Of a stretch of 64,000 bases of DNA, positions 33,686 through 41,082 are shown in pieces. A program made the position numbers and the translations under genes. The notes under the pieces are model-generated. The model worked only from the letters and a program-made list of their open reading frames with translations, did not search any database and was not told the origin of the DNA. The stretch spans positions 1-64,000 of the forward strand of contig CANMMR010000002.1 in assembly GCA_947499095.1 (NCBI GenBank), in the 5' to 3' direction. The number at the start of each line of letters is the position of its first letter. Positions within the stretch are counted from its first letter, which is position 1. This stretch comes from an uncultured Erythrobacter sp. (lineage in GTDB: Bacteria > Pseudomonadota > Alphaproteobacteria > Sphingomonadales > Sphingomonadaceae).

Positions 33686-35236
33686 ATGTCGGCAACGGAA
33701 AAACTCACATTCGATGAATTGATGCGGCATTGGGCGGTCGAGAAGCCCGATACCGTTGCGCTGGAGCAGGATGGCAACGCGCTGACCTTCAGCGAGCTCG
33801 AACTGCGCTCGCGCAAGATCGTCGCGATGCTGGGCGCACATGGCGTCGCCAAGGGCGACCGGATCGCCTGGCTCGGCAAGAACGCGCGCCATTATTTCGA
33901 GCTGTTCTATTCCGCTGCCCGGCTGGGTGCGGTGATGGTCCCGATCGGTTGGCGTCTCGCCGCGCCGGAGATCGCCTATATCCTCGGCGACACGGGCGCG
34001 AAGGTGCTCTTCATCGACAACGGGTTCGACGAGCTTGCTGCCAAGGCTTGCGGCCAGATGGAAAGCGCGCCCGAGGTGGTGGACACGCCCAGCGCGCTTG
34101 CGGAAATCGAAGCCGCCGAACCGGCTGAGTTCGAGGCGGCCGGCCCCGACGATGCCATCCTCCAGCTCTATACCTCCGGCACCACCGGCAACCCGAAAGG
34201 CGCGGTGCTGACGAATGCCAACCTCTTCTCGCTGCGCATTCCGGCAGAGGAGGCGGCGCAGCCGTGGTCGAGCTGGGATGACGACGAGGCAATCCTCGTC
34301 TGCATGCCCTGCGCACATATCGGCGGGACGGGCCTCGGCATCATGGCGATGGCGGCGGGCATCCGCGCCATCGTGCAAGCCGAATTCACGCCCGACGGCG
34401 TGCTCGACGGGTTCGAGCAGGGCATCACCCGCCTCTTCATCGTGCCGGCCGCGTTGCAGATGGTGATCCAGCATCCGCGCGCAAAGGATACCGACATGTC
34501 CGGCGTCAAATACGTCATGTACGGCGCGGCGCCGATCCCGCTCGACCTGCTGCGCGAGGCGGTGCAGACGATCCCCGATGCAGGCTTCCTGCAATGCTAC
34601 GGCATGACGGAGACGACCGGCACCATCGCCATGTTGCCGCCGGAGGATCACAGCCTCGAAGGCAACCAGCGGATGAAATCGGCGGGGAAGGCCGTGCCTG
34701 GGGCCGAGCTCAAGATCGTCGGCGAGGATGGCGAGGAACTGCCCCGCGGCGAGGTCGGCGAGCTGATCTGCAAAAGCCCGTCGAACATGGCAGGCTATTG
34801 GAACCTGCCGGAAGCGACGTCGTCCTCGCTGATCGACGGCTGGATGCACACCGGCGATGCGGCATACATGGACGAGGACGGCTATGTCTTCATCCAGGAT
34901 CGCATCAAGGACATGATCATCTCCGGCGGAGAAAACGTCTATCCGGCGCAGGTCGAAAGCGCGATCTACGGCCATCCGGCAGTCGCGGAAGTCGCCGTGG
35001 TCGGGGTGCCCGACGATACCTGGGGCGAGGCGGTGAAGGCCTGCGTGGTGCCGAAGCCCGGCAGCGAGGTGGATCCGGCCGACATCATCGCCTTCACGCG
35101 CGAGAGGTTGGCAGGCTTCAAGGTGCCCAAGACGGTCGATGTGATCGAGATGATGCCGCGCAATGCAAGTGGCAAGATCCTGCGCCGCGAGCTGCGTGCA
35201 CCCTATTGGGAAGGGCGCGATCGGGCGGTAAATTGA
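33686..35236 (+). CDS. acyl-CoA synthetase (AMP-forming)
   Basis: 516 residues. The ANL adenylating family is clear: P-loop LYTSGTTGNPKGAV (about 158-171), CYGMTETTG (about 305), DGWMHTGDAAYMDEDGYVF, IKDMIISGGENVYPAQVE and NASGKILRREL with the catalytic Lys. It activates a carboxylic acid, probably a fatty acid, as acyl-AMP and then acyl-CoA. The chain length cannot be read from sequence. It is closest in layout to medium/long-chain ligases (FadD-like). The stop overlaps the TTG start of the DUF938 gene (TTGA). Confidence 0.9.
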   Translation: MSATEKLTFDELMRHWAVEKPDTVALEQDGNALTFSELELRSRKIVAMLGAHGVAKGDRIAWLGKNARHYFELFYSAARLGAVMVPIGWRLAAPEIAYILGDTGAKVLFIDNGFDELAAKACGQMESAPEVVDTPSALAEIEAAEPAEFEAAGPDDAILQLYTSGTTGNPKGAVLTNANLFSLRIPAEEAAQPWSSWDDDEAILVCMPCAHIGGTGLGIMAMAAGIRAIVQAEFTPDGVLDGFEQGITRLFIVPAALQMVIQHPRAKDTDMSGVKYVMYGAAPIPLDLLREAVQTIPDAGFLQCYGMTETTGTIAMLPPEDHSLEGNQRMKSAGKAVPGAELKIVGEDGEELPRGEVGELICKSPSNMAGYWNLPEATSSSLIDGWMHTGDAAYMDEDGYVFIQDRIKDMIISGGENVYPAQVESAIYGHPAVAEVAVVGVPDDTWGEAVKACVVPKPGSEVDPADIIAFTRERLAGFKVPKTVDVIEMMPRNASGKILRRELRAPYWEGRDRAVN

Positions 35237-35829
35237 AGCGCTATGCGCCTGCAGCGGGGCGCAACGTCCTGCCCATCGGCGATGTTCTGGCGGAGGAACT
35301 GCCCGATAGCGGACTTGTGCTCGAAATTGCGAGCGGATCCGGCGAACATGCGCTGGCCTTTGCGCAGCGCTTTCCGGCGCTCGACTGGCAGCCGAGCGAT
35401 CCCGACCCCGAAGCGATCGCATCGATCGCGGCGTGGCGAGAGGAGGATGGGCCGGACAATCTGCAGTCGCCGGTGAAGCTGGACGCAGGAGCAGAGGCCT
35501 GGCCCGTGGCGAGCGCGGCGACCGTGCTCTGCATCAATATGGTCCATATCAGCCCATGGAACGCTACCGAGGGTCTGGTAAGGCAGGCGGCTGAAGTGCT
35601 CGATGCTGGGAATCCGCTGATACTCTACGGCCCTTTCATCGAGGATGACGTGGAAACCGCGCCATCGAATATCGCCTTCGACGAGAGCCTGAAAGCGCGC
35701 AATCCCGCTTGGGGTCTACGAGACTTGTCCGCTGTGGATCGGCTCGCCCGAGCGAGTGGCTTCCAACGAACCAAACGCTATCCGATGCCAGCGAACAATC
35801 TCACCGTGGTCTACCGCCAGCAGCGCTAA
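35233..35829 (+). CDS. DUF938 SAM-dependent methyltransferase-like protein
   Basis: 198 residues from TTG 35233, overlapping the ligase stop. The start MKRYAPAAGRNVLPIGDVL, the AdoMet loop VLEIASGSGEHALAFA and NMVHISPWNATEGLVR identify the DUF938 family, a class I methyltransferase fold. HISPW is a family hallmark. The methyl acceptor is unknown. A terminator shared with the convergent entericidin-like gene follows at 35848-35871. Confidence 0.85.
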   Translation: MKRYAPAAGRNVLPIGDVLAEELPDSGLVLEIASGSGEHALAFAQRFPALDWQPSDPDPEAIASIAAWREEDGPDNLQSPVKLDAGAEAWPVASAATVLCINMVHISPWNATEGLVRQAAEVLDAGNPLILYGPFIEDDVETAPSNIAFDESLKARNPAWGLRDLSAVDRLARASGFQRTKRYPMPANNLTVVYRQQR

Positions 35830-35847
35830 TCCGTTCCGTAAACGAAA

Positions 35848-35876
35848 ACGCCCGCCGGTGAGGGCGGGCGTCTTGA
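35848..35876. terminator. bidirectional terminator
   Basis: A 9-bp perfect stem (ACGCCCGCC at 35848-35856 with 35863-35871, loop GGTGAG) is flanked by AAAA on the left and CTT on the right. It lies between the convergent DUF938 and entericidin-like genes. Confidence 0.75.
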
Positions 35877-35898
35877 AAACTCTGCGATAGGGGGCGGG

Positions 35899-36027
35899 TC
35901 AGATGACCTCGTCACCAGCATCGCCGACCGACTGAATGTCCTGTCCGACACCGCGCACGGTGTTGCAGGCCGTGACGGTCAGAGCCATCGTGGTAATTCC
36001 AAATGCTAGCAGGATCTTCTTCAGCAT
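35899..36027 (-). CDS. entericidin A/B-family small lipoprotein
   Basis: 42 residues. The signal peptide MLKKILLAFGITTMALTVTA leads to a lipobox Cys at residue 21. The mature part NTVRGVGQDIQSVGDAGDEV matches the entericidin signature (CNTVRGxGxDI). Entericidins are tiny cell-envelope lipoproteins. In E. coli the A/B pair forms an antidote/toxin set linked to stationary-phase lysis. Only one copy is seen here. GGAAAGGACA lies just before the ATG as a ribosome-binding site. No adjacent partner gene is present. Confidence 0.85.
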   Translation of the reverse strand: MLKKILLAFGITTMALTVTACNTVRGVGQDIQSVGDAGDEVI

Positions 36028-36141
36028 GTCCTGTCCTTTCCCGAAGGGCTCAACAGCGAGCTTGGAGATCATAACGGCTGTTTCCCGAAGCGGTTCCCGG
36101 AGCAGTTGCGCGGCTTGTGTGCCCCCACCATATGGCGCGCG

Positions 36142-36372
36142 ATGACCGAGCCCGATTTTCTCCTGTTCGCCAGCGATGCGGAAATACTCGCCCTATGGGG
36201 CGTAGCCATGCTGGTCGTCGCCGGTATCTGCTCACTCATGGAACGTCGGCGGCTGAAACGAACGCAGATCAACCATGTCGGCTGGGTTCCCTGGACCGGG
36301 CTGTTCGTGATGTTTGCAGTGCTCGGCGGCGGAATGCTGGCCGTGTCGGTCCCGGCGATAATGCAAGGCTAG
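36142..36372 (+). CDS. small two-helix membrane protein
   Basis: 76 residues from ATG 36142 (MTEPDFLLFASDAEI). Two membrane helices are predicted, at about 14-32 (ILALWGVAMLVVAGICSLM) and 50-72 (GLFVMFAVLGGGMLAVSVPA), joined by a basic loop (ERRRLKRTQINHVGW). No family can be named with certainty. The alternative GTG/ATG frame from 36106 adds 12 polar residues. It converges with the CpaF gene, with 4 bp between stops. Confidence 0.65.
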   Translation: MTEPDFLLFASDAEILALWGVAMLVVAGICSLMERRRLKRTQINHVGWVPWTGLFVMFAVLGGGMLAVSVPAIMQG

Positions 36373-36376
36373 ACGC

Positions 36377-37885
36377 TTATAGGCAGGCTTCCAGATAGGC
36401 TTGGTCGAAGCCGAACTGGCGCGCCTTTTCCAGCGTGTAGGGACGCAGGCCCGAGGAACGGAACTCGCCGAGGATCTTCCCGTCGTCGCTTTCGTCCAGA
36501 TATTCGAACTTGAACAGGTTCTGGGTGACGATCACGTCGCCTTCCATGCCGATCACCTCGGTGATGTCCGTGGTGCGGCGCGAACCGTCTCGCAGGCGCT
36601 TCACCTGCACAATCAGGTCGACCGATTCGGCGATCTGACGACTGATGGCTTCCTTCGGGATCTTGATGTCGCCCATCAGGATCATGTTTTCCATACGGCC
36701 GAGGCATTCGCGCGGGCTGTTGGCGTGGAGCGTACACATCGAACCGTCGTGGCCCGTGTTCATGGCGGCGAGAAGGTCGAAACATTCCGCTCCACGAATT
36801 TCGCCGAGGATGATGCGGTCGGGGCGCATACGCAGGGCGTTCTTCACGAGGTCGCCGATGGTGATGGCGCCCTGGCCCTCGAGGTTCGGCGGGCGGGTTT
36901 CCAGCGGCAGCCAGTGCGGCTGCTGCAGGCGAAGTTCGGCCGCGTCCTCGATGGTCAGCACGCGCTCGCCCGGGTCGATCATCTTCGACAGGGCGTTGAG
37001 CATGGTCGTCTTACCCGAACCCGTACCGCCCGAGATGACGATGTTCATCCGGCAAGCGCCGGCGATCTTGAGCGCGGTACACATCTTCTCGCTCATCGAA
37101 CCGAAGTCCTTGAGCATATCCAGTGTGATCGGTTTCTCGGAGAACTTACGGATCGAGATTGCCGTGCCCTTGAGGCTGAGCGGCGGGACGATCACGTTCA
37201 CACGGCTGCCGTCCTTGAGGCGGGCGTCGGCCAGCGGTGTGGTCTGGTCGACGCGGCGGCCGACCTGGTTCACGATACGCTGGGCGATCTGGAAAAGGTG
37301 CTGTTCGTCGCGGAACTTGATCGGCGCGATCGTCAGCTTGCCCTTCTTTTCGATATAGGTCTGGTCGGGCCCGTTGACCATGATGTCGGTCACGTCGGGA
37401 TCGTTCAGCAGTTCCTCGAGCGGACCGAAGCCGAGCAGTTCGTCGACCAGCACCTTCTCGAGGGCAAACTGCTCGCGGCGGTTCAGCGTGACCTTGAGCT
37501 CGGCCAGCACTTCCATAATGATTGGACGAAATTCCTCCGAGAGTTCGTCCTTGGTGAGCGTAGCTGCCGCTTCCGGATCGACGCGCTCGAGCAGGCGCGG
37601 TAGCACCTGTTCCTTGATCTTGTGGACGCTGGCTTCGAATCCGCCGACTTCGGACTGGTTCGAATGCTGTGCATTCATGCGCTCCGAAAGGCGCGCCATA
37701 GCATCGTCGTTCGGACCGCTCTCTGCCGGCAGGGGCGGAAACTGCTCGCCGCCGCTAACGTCGGTCTTGCTGTCGCTCGACGAAGGGGCAGGGGCTCCGC
37801 CTTGCATCGGGCGGGCACTGCCGAATTTCGGACGCGCACCGGAGGCCATGCCTGCCTGCCCGTTCTTCCGTCCGAATGCGCTCAT
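36377..37885 (-). CDS. cpaF: CpaF/TadA-type secretion ATPase (orphan)
   Basis: 502 residues. This is the type II/IV secretion ATPase of Flp/Tad pilus systems. The N-terminal region (1-100) is low-complexity and Ser/Pro-rich. The core has GFGPLEELLNDPDVTDIMVN, Walker A ISGGTGSGKTT (about 286-294), VLTIEDAAEL, the Asp-box-like MRPDRIILGEIRG and the His-box GHDGSMCTLHANSPRE. It should power pilus assembly at the inner membrane. No other tad/cpa gene flanks it, so it is an orphan here or part of a split locus. Confidence 0.9.
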   Translation of the reverse strand: MSAFGRKNGQAGMASGARPKFGSARPMQGGAPAPSSSDSKTDVSGGEQFPPLPAESGPNDDAMARLSERMNAQHSNQSEVGGFEASVHKIKEQVLPRLLERVDPEAAATLTKDELSEEFRPIIMEVLAELKVTLNRREQFALEKVLVDELLGFGPLEELLNDPDVTDIMVNGPDQTYIEKKGKLTIAPIKFRDEQHLFQIAQRIVNQVGRRVDQTTPLADARLKDGSRVNVIVPPLSLKGTAISIRKFSEKPITLDMLKDFGSMSEKMCTALKIAGACRMNIVISGGTGSGKTTMLNALSKMIDPGERVLTIEDAAELRLQQPHWLPLETRPPNLEGQGAITIGDLVKNALRMRPDRIILGEIRGAECFDLLAAMNTGHDGSMCTLHANSPRECLGRMENMILMGDIKIPKEAISRQIAESVDLIVQVKRLRDGSRRTTDITEVIGMEGDVIVTQNLFKFEYLDESDDGKILGEFRSSGLRPYTLEKARQFGFDQAYLEACL

Positions 37886-38137
37886 TGCCTAAACCCCCGA
37901 AAACCCTGGTCGTTCGCGATACAGCCCATCGATCGCAGGATCGCCGGGACTGCCTTTCTCGTCGTGGTGAATAAGTTGGAAACCTTGATTTTTCCCTAAT
38001 GGACTAGTGCGGCAGAGGCTTTTCGACCGGCTGATCCACGCCTTGTGCAGACGATCTCTGGACGAGGGAAAGTTAACGGCTGGTCACCGACCGGCACATT
38101 GTCTAGCGGCGATGCTGTTCAACCGGCGGGGCCGATC

Positions 38138-39049
38138 ATGCAAGACGACGAGAGACGCGGGATCCTGCTGGCGACGGCCGGTTTCGCGACGCTGTCCGTC
38201 GGCGATGCGGTCATCAAGACGATGGCGGGCGAATGGTCGCCTCTGGCGGTTGCGACCCTGCGCTTCACGATCGGAGCGGTGGCCCTGTCGGCGCTGCTCT
38301 TGCGCAGTGAGGGTCCGGCGGGGTTCAGGCCAAGCCACCCCTGGTTGCAGGTAGCGCGCGGGTTCTGCCTTGCAGCGGCATCGCTGTGCTTCTTTTCGGC
38401 GATCTATGTCATGCCGCTCGCCTCGGCGATGGCGCTGGCCTTCGTTTCCCCCGTGTTCGTCGCGCTCTTGAGCGGGCCTCTGCTGAAAGAAAAAGTGCGG
38501 CCGGCCGTATGGGTCGCCTCGCTTGTCGCATTGGCGGGCGTCGCCTTGGTGCTGCGACCAAACCTCGCCGTGCTCGGCTGGGTCGCGCTGTTGCCGCTCG
38601 CCTCGGCCAGCTTCTTCGCGCTCATGGTCGTCGCCAACCGGGCAAGTGCCGGGCAGGGGAGCGCGCTGTCGATGCAGGCCTTCATCGCGACCGCCGCGAT
38701 GCCGTGGCTAGTGCTGGCGATGCTCGGCGGCCACTGGTCCGGCGTGGACGAACTGCGCGTCACGATGCCCGACTGGACGGTCGTCGCGCGCTGCACGGTC
38801 GTCGCAGTGACGGCCAGCACGGCCCACTGGCTGACGTATCTCGGCACGATGCGCGCTGGCGCGGCCACAATCGCGCCCACCACTTATATCCAGATGCTGG
38901 TCGCGACCCTCCTAGGCTGGTGGTGGTTCGGTGACATTCCCGATCTGGCGACGCTGGCCGGTGCGGGCATCATCATCGCAGCAGGGCTCTTGCTCTGGCG
39001 CTCCACGCCTGGGGCGCGGCCAGTGGTAGCGAAGGGCAAAGACGATTGA
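38138..39049 (+). CDS. EamA/DMT-family transporter
   Basis: 303 residues from ATG 38138. Ten membrane helices in two EamA repeats can be traced, including LATAGFATLSVGDAVIKTMA, ASLCFFSAIYVMPLASAMAL, VWVASLVALAGVALVLRP and IAPTTYIQMLVATLLGWWWF. The drug/metabolite transporter superfamily exports small metabolites. No substrate can be inferred. It has a short polar N-terminus and a basic C-tail. It is divergent from cpaF and 55 bp upstream of glmS. Confidence 0.85.
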   Translation: MQDDERRGILLATAGFATLSVGDAVIKTMAGEWSPLAVATLRFTIGAVALSALLLRSEGPAGFRPSHPWLQVARGFCLAAASLCFFSAIYVMPLASAMALAFVSPVFVALLSGPLLKEKVRPAVWVASLVALAGVALVLRPNLAVLGWVALLPLASASFFALMVVANRASAGQGSALSMQAFIATAAMPWLVLAMLGGHWSGVDELRVTMPDWTVVARCTVVAVTASTAHWLTYLGTMRAGAATIAPTTYIQMLVATLLGWWWFGDIPDLATLAGAGIIIAAGLLLWRSTPGARPVVAKGKDD

Positions 39050-39104
39050 ATGCGGGGCGAGAACCGCTAAGTCACACGCCATGCCAAAGCGGGGACAGTA
39101 AGTA

Positions 39105-40928
39105 ATGTGCGGAATTATCGGAATTGTCGGCAAGGAAGCGGTGGCCGACCGGCTCGTCGACGGGCTCAAGCGCATGGAATATCGCGGCTATGACAGCGCC
39201 GGGATCTGCACGGTCGATGGCGGCGAACTGATCCGGCGGAGGGCGGAAGGCAAGCTCGCCAATCTGGTCGACGTTCTCGCCGGCAATCCCGCGCCGGGCG
39301 ATATCGGCATCGCGCACACCCGCTGGGCCACCCATGGGGCGCCGACCGCGACCAATGCCCACCCGCATGCCACCGAGCATCTCGCGCTGGTGCACAATGG
39401 CATCATCGAGAACTACAAGGAACTGCGCGCGGAACTCACTGGGCAGGGCCGCAAGCTGGAAAGCGACACCGACAGCGAAATCGTCGCACATCTTGTGTCC
39501 GCCCGTGTCGAAGATGGCGACAGCCCGCAGGAAGCGATCGCCAATGTTCTTCCGCGGCTTCGCGGTGCCTTTGCGCTCGCCATTGCGTTTCGCGAACATC
39601 CGGACATGCTGATCGGCGCACGCCGTGGTTCGCCGCTTGTCGTTGGCCATGGCGAGGGGGAAACCTATCTGGGTTCGGATGCGCTCGCACTGGCCCCGCT
39701 GACACAGCAGATCGCCTATCTCGAAGAGGGTGACTGGGTGGTGATCACACGCGAGGGGGCGGAGATCCACGACGAAACCGGCGCTGTGGTCGAACGCGAA
39801 ATCCGCACCTCCGGCGCATCGGCCGCTGCGGTGGAGAAGGGCAATTACCGCCACTTCATGCAGAAGGAGATTTTCGAGCAGCCGACCGTGGTCGCGCAGA
39901 CGCTCGGTTCCTACCTGCGCCAGTCCGACAATTCGGTCGCGCTTCCGCAATTCGATTTCGACATTTCCAGCATCCGCCGCGTGACGATCGTCGCCTGCGG
40001 GACCTCATATTATGCCGGGATGGTCGCGAAATACTGGTTCGAACAGTTCGCGCGTGTCCCGGTGGACATCGATGTGGCATCGGAATTCCGCTACCGCGAA
40101 CCGGTATTCGAGGAGGGCGGCCTGTCGCTCTTTATCTCGCAAAGCGGCGAAACGGCCGACACGCTGGCCGCGCTGCGCCACTGCAAGGACGCAGGTCAGA
40201 CCATCGCCGCGGTCGTCAATGTGCCGACCAGTTCGATGGCGCGGGAGGCCGACCTGCTCTTGCCGACCCATGCCGGCCCTGAAATCGGCGTCGCATCCAC
40301 CAAGGCATTTACCTGCCAGCTCGCCGTGCTGGCCGCGCTGGCCGCGCATATGGCGGTGAAGAAGGGCTTCATGAGCCGTGATGATGAGCAGGAAGTGGTC
40401 GCCCACCTGCTGGAGGCTCCGGCCTGCCTCAATGCGGCGCTAGATCATGACGAGGACATCGCGGCGATGGCCCCGCTGATCGCCCCGGCGCGTGACGTGC
40501 TTTATTTGGGTCGCGGTCCCGACTTCCCGATGGCGCTGGAAGGTGCGCTGAAACTCAAGGAAATCAGTTACATTCACGCCGAGGGCTATGCCAGTGGCGA
40601 GATGAAGCATGGCCCGATCGCGCTGATCGACGAGGATGTGCCCGTCATCGTCCTCGCTCCCTCGGGTCCTTTATTCGAAAAGACCGTCTCCAACATGGAG
40701 GAAGTGCGCGCCCGCGGAGGGCAGGTTGTGTTGATTTCGGATCGGGAAGGTCTGGAACAGGCTGGCGAAGGCTGCTTGGCGACGATCGAGATGCCCAAGG
40801 TACATCCGCTCATCGCACCGCTGGTTTATGCCGTGCCCGTTCAGTTGCTCGCTTATCATGTCGCCTGCGTAAAGGGCACCGACGTCGACCAGCCCCGCAA
40901 TCTGGCGAAATCCGTTACGGTCGAGTGA
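39105..40928 (+). CDS. glmS: glutamine--fructose-6-phosphate aminotransferase
   Basis: 607 residues, the usual length. Cys2 is the N-terminal nucleophile (MCGIIGIVG). The glutaminase domain has RMEYRGYDSAG, HTRWATHG and VHNGIIENYKELR. The two SIS domains have FISQSGETADTLAALR and the conserved end LAYHVACVKGTDVDQPRNLAKSVTVE (seen in two parts, LAYHVACVKGTDVDQ and PRNLAKSVTVE). The enzyme makes glucosamine-6-phosphate, the first step to UDP-GlcNAc for peptidoglycan and lipid A. No glmS ribozyme-like leader is visible, as expected for a proteobacterium. Confidence 0.96.
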   Translation: MCGIIGIVGKEAVADRLVDGLKRMEYRGYDSAGICTVDGGELIRRRAEGKLANLVDVLAGNPAPGDIGIAHTRWATHGAPTATNAHPHATEHLALVHNGIIENYKELRAELTGQGRKLESDTDSEIVAHLVSARVEDGDSPQEAIANVLPRLRGAFALAIAFREHPDMLIGARRGSPLVVGHGEGETYLGSDALALAPLTQQIAYLEEGDWVVITREGAEIHDETGAVVEREIRTSGASAAAVEKGNYRHFMQKEIFEQPTVVAQTLGSYLRQSDNSVALPQFDFDISSIRRVTIVACGTSYYAGMVAKYWFEQFARVPVDIDVASEFRYREPVFEEGGLSLFISQSGETADTLAALRHCKDAGQTIAAVVNVPTSSMAREADLLLPTHAGPEIGVASTKAFTCQLAVLAALAAHMAVKKGFMSRDDEQEVVAHLLEAPACLNAALDHDEDIAAMAPLIAPARDVLYLGRGPDFPMALEGALKLKEISYIHAEGYASGEMKHGPIALIDEDVPVIVLAPSGPLFEKTVSNMEEVRARGGQVVLISDREGLEQAGEGCLATIEMPKVHPLIAPLVYAVPVQLLAYHVACVKGTDVDQPRNLAKSVTVE

Positions 40929-40983
40929 GTTTCTCGCTGGAATCGCTGCGGAAAATCGGGTTGCGCTAACATAAGGTAATTCA

Positions 40984-41016
40984 ATGGAAATCGCACAGTT
41001 CTTTACCTGCGGCTAA
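40984..41016 (+). CDS. possible ten-codon leader ORF before the GGDEF-EAL gene
   Basis: ATG 40984 follows ATAAGGTAATTCA (AAGG about 8 nt before) and encodes MEIAQFFTCG, ending TAA just before the GGDEF-EAL gene. Tiny leader ORFs can couple translation to what follows. The size makes this easily a chance frame. Confidence 0.25.
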   Translation: MEIAQFFTCG

Positions 41017-41082
41017 GGATTGCGCGTTAACCGTCTCCCGGTGAGCGACGAAGAGAAGTCATTCGCGAACGGGATCGCACCC

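Noticed and set aside
39050-39104. glmS-type ribozyme or riboswitch before glmS
   Set aside because: The gap is too short (55 bp) and lacks a pseudoknot-like layout. The ribozyme is a feature of Gram-positive bacteria.
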